DNA from: an uncultured Mordavella sp.
Lineage (GTDB): Bacteria > Bacillota > Clostridia > Lachnospirales > Lachnospiraceae
Reading direction: 5' to 3'
NCBI GenBank assembly: GCA_902406105.1
Contig: CABPCP010000043.1
Location: 1 to 24,868 of the forward strand
Length of the DNA stretch: 24,868 nt
The notes below the pieces were generated by a model, which saw only the letters and a program-made list of their open reading frames with translations, was not told the origin of the DNA and did no database searches. Below, one piece after another: positions 13,639 through 21,857 of this stretch (the stretch's first letter is position 1; each line of letters starts with the position of its first letter). The translations under genes and the position numbers were made by a program.

Positions 13639-15178
13639 ACTTTTTCGCCGCGTGATACAAGTCCGCAAAGTCGTCCTTTAAATGTTCATACAGCCGGTGA
13701 TAAATCTGGAAATACTCCATATACCGTTTATGACTTTCCTCATCCGGTTCCATATAATCAATATAGTTTACCTTTTCTTTGGCAATGGTAAAGTCCTGGA
13801 AAACCCCGGCGGATACTCCCGCCAGAATCGCATCGCCGTAGGGCGCTCCTACCCGGTTCTCCACAAACGCGGTAGGCACATTGAAGACATCTGTAATAAT
13901 CCGGCGCCACAGCTTGCTTTTCGCCCCGCCTTCATTCAAAATAATCGGCGCGTTGGCCTTGATCCCCTTCTCCAGCATCAGACGGTAGTTATCATACAGC
14001 GCATAAGCTACCCCTTCCATGAACGCCCGGATCAGATGGCCTTTCGTATGATGCATGGACAAGCCAAACACCGTTCCTCTTGCATAAGCGTCCCACAAGA
14101 CCGTTCGCTCACCCGCAAGGTAAGGCAGTACGATCAGCCCTTCGCTTCCCGCCGGGATTTTTTCCGCTTCTTTATTCATGATATCATACACATCCATGCC
14201 GTCCATTAATTTCGCTGTGGCATTTTCCATCTGGCAGAAGTTATCCCGCAGATATCTGAGCACCTGTCCTCCCGTCAGAACTACCGCGATCGAAATAAAG
14301 TCGTTGCAGGAGTTCGTGGTATAAGCATCATTACATACCAGATCAATAAACTCTTTGCTGTCATTGACTACTCCCATGACCCCGCAGGTTCCAAGATTGA
14401 TCTGTACATCTCCCGGCGTGATCGCGCCGCCGCCCACAAATCCAGCATTGCAGTCCACCTGTCCCGCACATACGGGTATCCCTGGCACCAACCCCAGTTC
14501 TTTGGCCGCTTTCTCTGTCACTGTCCCTATCACCGCTTCACAGGGATAGAGATCCGGCATAAGATCCATATCAATCCCGATTTTGTCCATCAGTTCCTGG
14601 TTAAACTCTTTTTTCCGGATATCATAGGCTACACCCCAGAATCCGCCGTGGGAATAGCTCATAGCTGCCACCCCTGTCATCCTAAGGCGTACAAACCCAT
14701 CTATCGTAAGGGTTTTCCAGATTCTCTTATAATCCTCCGGCCGGTTCTCTTTCTCCCACATAATGTTGACCATCGTAGGATAATCCTCGATCCGATTGCC
14801 GTTGATCTGGAAGATCTCGTCCACGCCAACATTCTCCCGCAGCCATTCTACTTGATCCACCGCCCGGCGGTCCATCAGGTTATACGCCCGATTGATAGGA
14901 TTACAAGCCTTATCCACCATCACGAGGCAAGGCTGGGCTGAAGAAATGCCGATTCCACGAATCTCTTCCGGCGAGACTCCCGATTTCTTGAGACAGTCCC
15001 GTATGGTTTCACAGGCCAGGGTCCAGTAGTTCTCCGCATCATGTTCTGACCAGGACGGTTTATCCACGTATATCGGATATTCTTGGAAAGAATAGGCCAG
15101 CACATCTGCATTTTCATCGATAATACAGGCCTTTCCTCCTCCCGTCCCATAATCCAGTCCAATTAAATAATTTCCCAT
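13628..15178 (-). CDS. FGGY-family carbohydrate kinase (xylulokinase-like)
   Basis: A 516-residue sugar kinase of the FGGY family. The first ATPase motif is GLDYGTGGGK (7-16), the middle motif INLGTCGVMG lies near residue 271, and the C-terminal adenosine motif NEGGAKSKLW is near 424. Sugar-contact residues SSAQP and DRR are in the usual N-terminal places. Overall it is closest to xylulokinase/ribulokinase-type members, but FGGY specificity cannot be read from sequence, and the kinase could act on a different ketose or a deoxy-ketose. It starts 6 bases after AGGAGGAG and 14 bases after the E3 stop, and its 3' end overlaps lplA. Confidence 0.9.
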   Translation of the reverse strand: MGNYLIGLDYGTGGGKACIIDENADVLAYSFQEYPIYVDKPSWSEHDAENYWTLACETIRDCLKKSGVSPEEIRGIGISSAQPCLVMVDKACNPINRAYNLMDRRAVDQVEWLRENVGVDEIFQINGNRIEDYPTMVNIMWEKENRPEDYKRIWKTLTIDGFVRLRMTGVAAMSYSHGGFWGVAYDIRKKEFNQELMDKIGIDMDLMPDLYPCEAVIGTVTEKAAKELGLVPGIPVCAGQVDCNAGFVGGGAITPGDVQINLGTCGVMGVVNDSKEFIDLVCNDAYTTNSCNDFISIAVVLTGGQVLRYLRDNFCQMENATAKLMDGMDVYDIMNKEAEKIPAGSEGLIVLPYLAGERTVLWDAYARGTVFGLSMHHTKGHLIRAFMEGVAYALYDNYRLMLEKGIKANAPIILNEGGAKSKLWRRIITDVFNVPTAFVENRVGAPYGDAILAGVSAGVFQDFTIAKEKVNYIDYMEPDEESHKRYMEYFQIYHRLYEHLKDDFADLYHAAKKYEA

Positions 15179-15192
15179 AGACGTCTCCTCCT

Positions 15193-16575
15193 TTACTTCT
15201 TTACGCTTCCATGCACACTTAGCCCAAAGCAATCCAGTGCCGCCTCTTTTACCATCTCAGACAGCGACGGATGGGCTACGATCAAGTTCCCCCACTCCTC
15301 AAGTGTCAGTTCTTTCTTTACAGCCAGAGACGCAAACGAGATCAGTTCCGGAGCGCCTTCCCCTATAATCTGTACGCCGATGGTCTTCTTCTGCCTTTTA
15401 TCCATCAGGACCCGCACCAGGCCTTCCGCCCCTTCTGCAAGAGCCATGCCGTTTCCCACATAGGAAAACTCTCCCGCTGCCGTCTCGATTCCTTGTTCCT
15501 TTGCCTTCTCATCACTCATGCCAACGGCCGCAAAAGCCGGCATTGTATAGATGCATCTTGGCATAACAGCCAAGTCTGCCTCCCCTTCCTTCCCAAGAAT
15601 ATGGGCTACTGCCGCCTCTCCTTCCGCATAGGCCGCATGTGCAAGCTGATAACCACCTGCCACATCTCCGATCGCGTACACATTGGGAAGGTTCGTCTGC
15701 ATATGACAGTCCGTTTTGATTTCTTTTTTCTCCGTCAATTCCAACCCCAGAGCCTCGGCGTCGATACCGGTAAGTCTTGGTTTTCTCCCAGTCGCCATCA
15801 AGACGATATCCGCCTGCGCTTCCCCGGATTCCTCTCCTCCATATACTACCTGGTATCCATCTGCCGCCTTCCGGATCTCCTTTACTCCAGTTCCGCAGAA
15901 TATTTGGATCCCTCTCTTTTTCAACTCTTTGGTCAGATAAGATACGGCTTTCTTGTCCTCCGCCGGAAAGAGTTCTGGAAGCACTTCGATCACCGTCACT
16001 TCCGCGCCAAAGGAATGAAACGCGCTGGCAAGTTCCATCCCGATCACGCCTCCGCCGATCACCGTCAGTTTCTTAGGTACCTTGGAAAGAGCAAGCGCCT
16101 CTGTACTGGTAATGGCGTACTCTGCTCCTGGAATTGGGATCTGGCTGCTCTGGGATCCGGTCGCGATAATGATATGCTTTCCCTCATAAACCTCACCATC
16201 GCATTCCACCTGGCCAGGCTGTCTGAAAACAGCGTTTTTGCGTACCACATCTACCCGATTGGCTTTCAGAAGATATTCCACGCCTCCCACCAGTTTTTTG
16301 ACCACTGCCGACCGGCCTTCTTGAATCTTTTGAAAGCTGTAGTATCCGGCTTCTTCTAAGATCCGCTTTCCAGCCAGACTTCGGATCTTCTCCAAAGCCG
16401 CCGCTTTATCCAGCAGATATTTCGTCGGAATACATCCCACATTCAGGCAGGTGCCTCCGATAGCCTCCCCTTCAAACAGAAGAACTTTCTGCCCTTCTTT
16501 CGCGGCCGATATAGCGGCAGAATATCCTCCCGGTCCGCCTCCGATCACGATTATGTCATAGTCTTTCTTGCTCAC
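15193..16575 (-). CDS. lpdA: Dihydrolipoyl dehydrogenase (E3)
   Basis: A 460-residue flavoprotein that reoxidises dihydrolipoyl groups on E2 and makes NADH. It has the FAD motif IGGGPGGYSAA near 11, the redox-active disulfide C43-C48 in GGTCLNVGC, the NAD-binding GGGVIGMELAS, the second FAD motif YAIGDVAGG, and the C-terminal catalytic pair HPSLSE (His435, Glu440). There is no N-terminal lipoyl domain. Translation starts at GTG, supported by AGGAGG 8 bases upstream. Gene position (E1 alpha, E1 beta, aldolase-like, E2, E3) makes it the E3 of this complex. Confidence 0.96.
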   Translation of the reverse strand: MSKKDYDIIVIGGGPGGYSAAISAAKEGQKVLLFEGEAIGGTCLNVGCIPTKYLLDKAAALEKIRSLAGKRILEEAGYYSFQKIQEGRSAVVKKLVGGVEYLLKANRVDVVRKNAVFRQPGQVECDGEVYEGKHIIIATGSQSSQIPIPGAEYAITSTEALALSKVPKKLTVIGGGVIGMELASAFHSFGAEVTVIEVLPELFPAEDKKAVSYLTKELKKRGIQIFCGTGVKEIRKAADGYQVVYGGEESGEAQADIVLMATGRKPRLTGIDAEALGLELTEKKEIKTDCHMQTNLPNVYAIGDVAGGYQLAHAAYAEGEAAVAHILGKEGEADLAVMPRCIYTMPAFAAVGMSDEKAKEQGIETAAGEFSYVGNGMALAEGAEGLVRVLMDKRQKKTIGVQIIGEGAPELISFASLAVKKELTLEEWGNLIVAHPSLSEMVKEAALDCFGLSVHGSVKK

Positions 16576-16605
16576 CTTCTACGCCTCCTATATATTTTCT
16601 TCCGC

Positions 16606-17877
16606 CTACAACAGCGCAAGGGCAGGATTTTCGATAACCTTCTTAAGTTCCGCTAAGAATTCCGCGCCGTAGGCTCCGTCAATGACTCTGTGGTCAAAAC
16701 TTCCTGTGATCTTCATCACCGGGACCGGTCTCCACTGTCCCTGCTCGAATACCGGCTTCTCTTCCATAGCTCCCACAGCCAGGATACATACTTCCGGAGG
16801 ATTGATGATTGCGTTAAACTCTGTAATCGGGTACATGCCCAGATTTGACAGGGTGATCGTACCGCCGGACATATCCTCCGGCATGAGCTTCCCTTCCCTT
16901 GCCTTTTTAATATTTATTCTATTTTCGGCAGAAATCGCCTCAATTCCTTTTCCATTAACCTGTTTTACTACCGGCACTACAAGACCGGCTTCCACAGAAA
17001 CAGCAAGACCAATGTTCACATCTTTGTGGAGGATGATCGCCTCTTCTGTATAAGATGCATTCAAATAAGGATATCTGCGGATCGCCGCTTCCATACATTT
17101 GAACAGAATATCATTATAGGAGATCTTTCCTTCTTTACGCGCTTCATTTATCGTTTTGCGGAAAGCAATACACCGTTCCATATTCACTTCTACTGCCGCT
17201 TGGAAAGCAGGGATATTCTGAGCGCTCTCCGTCATTCTTCTGGCGATCACCTTACGCATGTTGGTAAGCGGAATTTTCTCATCCGCATTTCCAGCATCTG
17301 GCGGCGCTATTTTTTCTGCCCGCTCCAGGTAAGCCTGCACATCCTGGCGTTTTAAGATTGATTTCCCGGCATATTCAGCCACATCTTTTAAGGAAACCTT
17401 TTCCTCTCTCGCCAACTTTTTGGCATTCGGCATAGCTTTGATATCTCCCAGCGCTTCTTTCCCTCCTGCGGTATTCTCCTCCGTTCCAGCCTCATATCTG
17501 ATTGGAGCGGATAGATCTATCGGTTGATATTCATCTTCCTGTCTGCCTGCGCTGATCTTCTGTTCTGGCAGTTCTTGCTTATCCTCTGCGGACTGTGTTG
17601 TCCCAGCGTTTAGCCTTCTTTCCACTTCCGGCAGATCGCTTTCTTCTCCGATATAGGCGATCACATCCCCCGCAGAAGCCTCGTCTCCTTCTTCAGCAAG
17701 AATTGCCAGGACTGTTCCCTTGGCAAAGCTTTCTACCGTCAATGTCGCTTTATCTGTTTCAATCTCCAGAAGAGCATCGCCGCGCTTTACTTTGTCTCCC
17801 TTTTTCACCAGCCAAGTGCCGATCACAGAGGTATCTGTCGTCTGGCCGCCTGCCGGCATTGTAATCTCTTTTAACAT
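16606..17877 (-). CDS. Dihydrolipoamide acyltransferase (E2) with one lipoyl domain
   Basis: A 423-residue E2 core protein that carries acyl groups from E1 to coenzyme A. Residues 1-78 form one lipoyl domain with the modified Lys43 in IETDKATLTVES. A linker follows, then a peripheral-subunit-binding domain (about 149-184, MPNAKKLAREEKVSLKDV), then the catalytic domain (about 201-423) ending in DHRVIDG with His396 and Asp400. Length and layout match acetoin/pyruvate dehydrogenase E2 chains of Gram-positive bacteria. The acyl group transferred is unknown; acetyl is the simplest guess. The operon's LplA can lipoylate it. Confidence 0.95.
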   Translation of the reverse strand: MLKEITMPAGGQTTDTSVIGTWLVKKGDKVKRGDALLEIETDKATLTVESFAKGTVLAILAEEGDEASAGDVIAYIGEESDLPEVERRLNAGTTQSAEDKQELPEQKISAGRQEDEYQPIDLSAPIRYEAGTEENTAGGKEALGDIKAMPNAKKLAREEKVSLKDVAEYAGKSILKRQDVQAYLERAEKIAPPDAGNADEKIPLTNMRKVIARRMTESAQNIPAFQAAVEVNMERCIAFRKTINEARKEGKISYNDILFKCMEAAIRRYPYLNASYTEEAIILHKDVNIGLAVSVEAGLVVPVVKQVNGKGIEAISAENRINIKKAREGKLMPEDMSGGTITLSNLGMYPITEFNAIINPPEVCILAVGAMEEKPVFEQGQWRPVPVMKITGSFDHRVIDGAYGAEFLAELKKVIENPALALL

Positions 17878-17895
17878 AAACCGCCACCTGCTCTC

Positions 17896-18810
17896 TTAAA
17901 ATGCTTTATTTTCTCCGTTCAAAGCCCGAATCGTCTCTTCTACATAACGGATCACTGCTTCCTGTTCCTGAACAATAATATCTCGGTCCGCGCCTCTTCC
18001 CAGAACATCGTTAGGATCCATCTTATCCACATCGTGTTCCGCCAGATAAGCCTTCATGGTATTTAATACAGCCCTCTTCAGGCCCGTTCCGAAGTTCACT
18101 TTGCAAACGCCCATGGAAGCTGCTTTTGACAAATCCTCTTTTGCAATACTTGTGCCTCCGTGAAGAACAAGGGGAATATTGATCTTCTCGGCAAGTGTTT
18201 GCAGCGCCTCATAGTTGATCGTCACCATACCGTCTTCTTTCAGATGACAATTTCCAACAGCCACCGCCACTGTATCAATTCCTGTTTCTTCTACAAATTG
18301 GCCGCAAAGCTCTGGGTCTGTGTCTTCCCCCTCATGCAGTTCGCCAGTAGCAGAATTAAACAGAGGCAGTTCGCCCACTTCTCCTTCTACGGCAACGCCG
18401 TGCTTATGAGCCTCTGCCGCGATTCGCTTCTGAATCTGTGTCAACTCCTGAAGCGGCAAAGCTTCTGAGGCAAAAACTGGAGCAAACATCACCATATCAA
18501 ATCCACACTGTGCCGCCTGAAGAACCATATTCTCATCATCCGCCTCATTGAGAAGAAGGGCTACCGGAACGGAAGCTTCCTCGGCGATCTGGGCCAGCAT
18601 TGCCTGGTACACCGTCAAGCTTTCCTTATATTTCCTTTTTGGTTCTCCAATATAAGTTCCGCACACACCGATCATAACCGGGGACCTCATATTTTCCGCC
18701 GCCCGCACTACCGCCAGGGTGGATTCTAAATTCCAGCTTTCAAAATACCCCACCGCGTATTTGTTTTCTTTTGCGTGTTTCATTAATTCTTTCACAGATA
18801 TTCTGCTCAT
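17896..18810 (-). CDS. Class II aldolase-like protein with altered metal/catalytic site
   Basis: A 304-residue protein of the fructose/tagatose-bisphosphate class II aldolase family, placed inside a dehydrogenase operon. The fold is clear: YAVGYFESWNLEST at 18-31, VEGEVGELP at 141-149, GNCHL with His189, and LVLHGGTS with His217. However, the segment that is HLDHG in the canonical enzyme at 5726-6589 reads LLNEA (86-90) here, so the catalytic Asp is Asn88 and the first zinc His is Glu89. The usual NVNT motif is NFGT (239-242). Two of the three zinc histidines remain. It may bind a different metal or catalyse another retro-aldol-type or lyase reaction on a phosphorylated ketose. It starts after AAGGAGAG, 12 bases past the E1 beta stop. 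Confidence 0.85.
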   Translation of the reverse strand: MSRISVKELMKHAKENKYAVGYFESWNLESTLAVVRAAENMRSPVMIGVCGTYIGEPKRKYKESLTVYQAMLAQIAEEASVPVALLLNEADDENMVLQAAQCGFDMVMFAPVFASEALPLQELTQIQKRIAAEAHKHGVAVEGEVGELPLFNSATGELHEGEDTDPELCGQFVEETGIDTVAVAVGNCHLKEDGMVTINYEALQTLAEKINIPLVLHGGTSIAKEDLSKAASMGVCKVNFGTGLKRAVLNTMKAYLAEHDVDKMDPNDVLGRGADRDIIVQEQEAVIRYVEETIRALNGENKAF

Positions 18811-18822
18811 GGTCTTCTCTCC

Positions 18823-19836
18823 TTAAAATTTTGCTAATTCTCTTGCCGCTTCCGTAATTCTCTCTGTAGATGGGATCACAAAATTCTCCATTGGTGATGC
18901 AAAGGGAATCGGCGTGTCATATGCCGCCACGATCTTCACCGGCGCATCCAGATCAAAAATATTGTGCTCCGCAAAATGGGCCGCCACCTGAGCCCCCCAT
19001 CCTCCGGTATAGGTATCCTCATGCACGATCATTAACTTTCCGGTTTTTTTCACCGACTGCTCTACCGTTTCATAATCAAATGGAAGCAGGCTCCTGGGAT
19101 CGATCACCTCGCAGCTTATGCCTTCTGCTTCTAAAATCTTCGCCGCTTCCTGAGCCCTGTAACTCATCAAAAGATTTGCCACAATGGTCACATCCGTTCC
19201 TTCTCTTCTGACTGCCGCTTTGCCAAATTCTATCGTGTAGTCTTCTTGCGGAACTTCTCCGGATGTCTTAATGGCATCTTTTTCTTTTCTGCTCCCTCCA
19301 TAAAGAAGCTTATGTTCAAATACAAGCACAGGGTTATCCTCCCGGATCGCTTGTTTCATCATCCCCTTGGCATCATAAGGAGTGGATGGGCTGATCACCT
19401 TAAGTCCCGGCACATGGATAAAATAGCTTTCCAAGCTCTGGGCGTGCTGCGCGCCTCGGTTAGTGGCCCCGCAGGGTGCCCGCATAACCATAGGAATATG
19501 TACTTTACCGCCGGACATATAGCACATCTTTGCCGCCTGGTTCACCAACTGGTCCATCATACAGAAGAGGAAGTCTCCATACTGCAGATCTGCCACAGGC
19601 CGCATCCCGGTCATCCCGGCTCCCACACAAACGCCGGAAATTAAGATTTCCGCAATCGGCGTATTAATGACCCGCTCCGGCCCAAACTCATCCAAAAGAC
19701 CTTTGGTCACGGTAAAGGCTCCGCCCATACCGCCTTTGATATCCACGTCTTCTCCCAGGCAGAATACTGTCTCGTCCCGCCTCATTTCTTCCTGTATTGC
19801 CAGTTTTAACGCATCTGCGATCGACATTTCAGCCAT
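18823..19836 (-). CDS. 2-oxoacid/acetoin dehydrogenase E1, beta subunit
   Basis: A 337-residue beta chain of a heterotetrameric thiamine-diphosphate E1 (PdhB/AcoB type). It has the thiamine-activating glutamate in GED (Glu29), INTPIAE at 58-64, and the active-site His131 in GAQHAQSLE. The C-terminal transketolase domain holds IDPRSLLPFD and a GGWG motif. With E1 alpha it decarboxylates a 2-oxoacid or cleaves an alpha-hydroxyketone and passes the acyl group to E2. Its ATG shares one base with the E1 alpha stop (TAATG) and has AAGGAGG 9 bases upstream, so the two subunits are translationally coupled. Confidence 0.94.
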   Translation of the reverse strand: MAEMSIADALKLAIQEEMRRDETVFCLGEDVDIKGGMGGAFTVTKGLLDEFGPERVINTPIAEILISGVCVGAGMTGMRPVADLQYGDFLFCMMDQLVNQAAKMCYMSGGKVHIPMVMRAPCGATNRGAQHAQSLESYFIHVPGLKVISPSTPYDAKGMMKQAIREDNPVLVFEHKLLYGGSRKEKDAIKTSGEVPQEDYTIEFGKAAVRREGTDVTIVANLLMSYRAQEAAKILEAEGISCEVIDPRSLLPFDYETVEQSVKKTGKLMIVHEDTYTGGWGAQVAAHFAEHNIFDLDAPVKIVAAYDTPIPFASPMENFVIPSTERITEAARELAKF

Positions 19837-20819
19837 TATGCTCTGCCTCCTTCCCAATAAACGTCTCTCAGCGCGGATTCCGGTTCTGGATCCGGGCTGT
19901 TCTGGGCGTACTCTACTTCCGTCTCGATTTCCGCTGTGATCTCTTCTTCAATTCTTGTCAGTTCCTCTTCTTTGATCACACCTTCTTCGATCAGGCGCTT
20001 TCGGAAGCTGTGTACTGGATCTCTGGAAAACCACTCTTCTTCCTCTTCCTTAGGACGGTATCCACAGGCATCGTTTCTGGAATGACCGCCGATCCGGTAG
20101 GTTTTGAGTTCCAGGATCGTAGGACCTTCTCCAGCTCTTGCTCTATGGATCGCTCTTGCGGCCGCCTCATTGACTGCCAAAACATCGTTTCCGTCTACCA
20201 CTTCACTTGGAATCCCGTAAGCGCTTCCTCTGTCTGCCGCCACATTTTCCAGATTACAAGTCATCTTGATTGAAGTGGTTGCGGAATACAGATTATTCTC
20301 ACACACATATACCACTGGCAGTTTCCATACCGCCGCCGCGTTCAATGCTTCATGGAACGATCCCTCATTGCTGGCGCCATCACCAAAGAAACAGACCGCC
20401 ACGTTATCTGTCTTCATCATCTTACAGCGCAGCGCCACTCCTGCCGCAATAGGAAGGTTTCCTCCCACGATCGCGTTCGCGGTCACCGCGCCCACAGAAA
20501 TATCTCCCGTGTGCATTGCTCCTCCTTTACCTTTGCAGCAGCCTTCCGCCTTTCCAAACATCTCACACATCATAGAACGCAAGGAAACTCCTTTTGCCAG
20601 ATCATGTCCGGCAGGCCGGTGAGTCGTCAAAATATAATCTTCTTTCCTCAGATCATAGATCATGCCGACCGCACACGCCTCCTGGCCATGAGACTGGTGG
20701 ATTGTTCCAGGCATGATCCCTTCCAGGAAAAGATAATAGATAGTTTCTTCATACTGACGGATCTGGTACATTTTCTTGTACATTCCCACCGCCCGTTCCT
20801 TCTCAGGCATTTTTATCAT
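19836..20819 (-). CDS. 2-oxoacid/acetoin dehydrogenase E1, alpha subunit (AcoA-like)
   Basis: A 327-residue thiamine-diphosphate-binding alpha chain. The cofactor motif runs from GDG (146-148) to ENN (174-176). Other typical segments are THRPAGHDLAKG at 66-77, KGKGGAMH at 97-103 and the IGGHSRND loop. Length and motif layout are closest to acetoin dehydrogenase AcoA and short PdhA chains. One deviation is notable: where AcoA has HRGHGH and PDH has YRAHGF, this protein has HRPAGH, so a conserved active-site histidine is alanine. It is the first gene of the nine-gene operon, with AAGGAG 8 bases before the ATG and a good promoter at 20863-20892. The substrate is undetermined. Confidence 0.92.
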   Translation of the reverse strand: MIKMPEKERAVGMYKKMYQIRQYEETIYYLFLEGIMPGTIHQSHGQEACAVGMIYDLRKEDYILTTHRPAGHDLAKGVSLRSMMCEMFGKAEGCCKGKGGAMHTGDISVGAVTANAIVGGNLPIAAGVALRCKMMKTDNVAVCFFGDGASNEGSFHEALNAAAVWKLPVVYVCENNLYSATTSIKMTCNLENVAADRGSAYGIPSEVVDGNDVLAVNEAAARAIHRARAGEGPTILELKTYRIGGHSRNDACGYRPKEEEEEWFSRDPVHSFRKRLIEEGVIKEEELTRIEEEITAEIETEVEYAQNSPDPEPESALRDVYWEGGRA

Positions 20820-20862
20820 AGTCTTTTCTCCTTCCTGTTTGGGTCTTATAACTTATGTGTTA

Positions 20863-20892
20863 ATTATAAAATGATAGAAGTTTTTATTTCAA
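20863..20892 (-). promoter_or_regulatory. Sigma-A promoter of the nine-gene operon
   Basis: On the minus strand the -35 is TTGAAA (20887-20892), the spacer 18 bases and the -10 TATAAT (20863-20868). The leader to the E1 alpha ATG is about 37 bases. A TTTCAACATT box (plus-strand 20887-20896) overlaps the -35, so a protein bound there would block RNA polymerase. The dehydrogenase gene at 23524-24570 has the same arrangement. Confidence 0.78.
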
Positions 20893-20959
20893 CATTTCAG
20901 GCACTCCATTATGTTTGAATAAAATCATTTTAAACTCTATTTTGTTCGAATTTTAACAT
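20887..20959. promoter_or_regulatory. Candidate operator pair in the DeoR-operon intergenic region
   Basis: Plus-strand AACAT cores sit at 20891-20895 (in TTTCAACATTT) and 20955-20959 (in TTTAACATTTTTAG), exactly 64 bp apart, about six helical turns. A weaker ATCAT lies between them at 20924-20928. Similar sequences with the same spacing occur upstream of the zinc dehydrogenase. The likely ligand is the adjacent DeoR-family regulator. The region is AT-rich, so chance similarity remains possible. Confidence 0.5.
20915..20943 (+). promoter_or_regulatory. Candidate promoter of the DeoR-family gene
   Basis: TTGAAT (20915-20920), a 17-base spacer and TATTTT (20938-20943) match 5/6 and 4/6 of consensus. 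The distal AACAT box at 20955-20959 would fall just after the start of transcription, which would allow autorepression. It is a moderate candidate only. Confidence 0.42.
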
Positions 20960-21035
20960 TTTTAGCTTTTACATATTGCAATTACACAAAAAAAGTTATA
21001 CCATATGATTACAAACGATCAGGAGGATATTCGAT

Positions 21036-21830
21036 ATGAAAAAAGCGCGCCATGCCAAAATCATAGAACTACTGGAAAACCGTATGGTCTGCACTCCCAA
21101 AGAACTGTCCGAAGAACTGGACTGCAGCGAAATGACCATCCGCAGAGACTTAAATGAATTAGAGGAAATGGGATTGATCCACCGGAAACACGGCTGTGCG
21201 TTTCTCGCCAAAAACGAAAAGCCAAATTACTTCCATGAGCAAATCGACGAACACCTTTACGAGAAAGAGGCTATTGCGAAGGCTGCCCTCCGCTTTGTAC
21301 ACCCATACAGCGTGATCTGTATCGACTCCGGAACCACCGCTCATACTCTTTCCCATTTTCTTCCAGATAATGTTCCTCTTTCTGTTATTACCTCCAATCT
21401 AATGACAGCAGTTGAATTATCTTCAAAGGAAAATATTCAGACATACGTGGTAGGCGGGCTTCTTTTCCATCGAACCAAATCCATCATGACTGATTCGGCG
21501 GACAGCCTGACACAGCACCCGGCCGATGTAGCCTTTATCTCCGCCCGCGCGTTCCGTATCCCCGGCGGCGCTTTTGAACACACTTATCCCTTGGTGGAAA
21601 CAAAAAAAGCACTGGTCTCCATTGCTAAAAAGACCGTGCTTTTGATCGACCACACCAAATGCGAACATACATCCCTGTGCAATTCAATCCCTCTCAGTCA
21701 GATCGATGTGATTATCACTGACGACCAGACCTCCCCAGAAATTATCAAAAAAGCCGCTGGACTTGGGAAAGAGGTTCTAGTGGTAAATCCACAGACCTGC
21801 GAGATCGTCCACCACTATAACCGGAGCTGA
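21036..21830 (+). CDS. DeoR/GlpR-family transcriptional regulator
   Basis: A 264-residue regulator. The N-terminal winged helix-turn-helix (about 1-55) reads ELSEELDCSEMTIRRDLNELEEMGLIHRKHG, the DeoR signature, in residues 24-53. The C-terminal DeoR sensor domain begins with the phosphate-loop-like IDSGTTAHTL (96-105), continues with VITSN and VVGG, and ends near LLIDHTKCEH. Family members usually repress sugar or polyol operons until a phosphorylated intermediate binds. It is transcribed away from the nine-gene operon and shares a 216-base control region with it, so it is very probably that operon's regulator. AGGAGG lies 9 bases before the ATG. Confidence 0.94.
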   Translation: MKKARHAKIIELLENRMVCTPKELSEELDCSEMTIRRDLNELEEMGLIHRKHGCAFLAKNEKPNYFHEQIDEHLYEKEAIAKAALRFVHPYSVICIDSGTTAHTLSHFLPDNVPLSVITSNLMTAVELSSKENIQTYVVGGLLFHRTKSIMTDSADSLTQHPADVAFISARAFRIPGGAFEHTYPLVETKKALVSIAKKTVLLIDHTKCEHTSLCNSIPLSQIDVIITDDQTSPEIIKKAAGLGKEVLVVNPQTCEIVHHYNRS

Positions 21831-21857
21831 GGACTGGCGCTACACGCTTCAGTCCTC
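21829..21857. terminator. Hairpin between the convergent DeoR and phosphatase genes
   Basis: GAGGACTG (21829-21836) pairs with CAGTCCTC (21850-21857), with an inner GCG/CGC extension (21837-21839 with 21845-21847). It overlaps both stop codons. There is no T run on either strand, so terminator function is uncertain. Confidence 0.4.

Noticed and set aside
15271..16359. Long plus-strand open frame (362 codons) opposite the E3 gene
   Set aside because: It lies antisense to a clearly conserved lipoamide dehydrogenase, has no recognisable domain or good ribosome site, and is rich in residues typical of antisense shadow frames.
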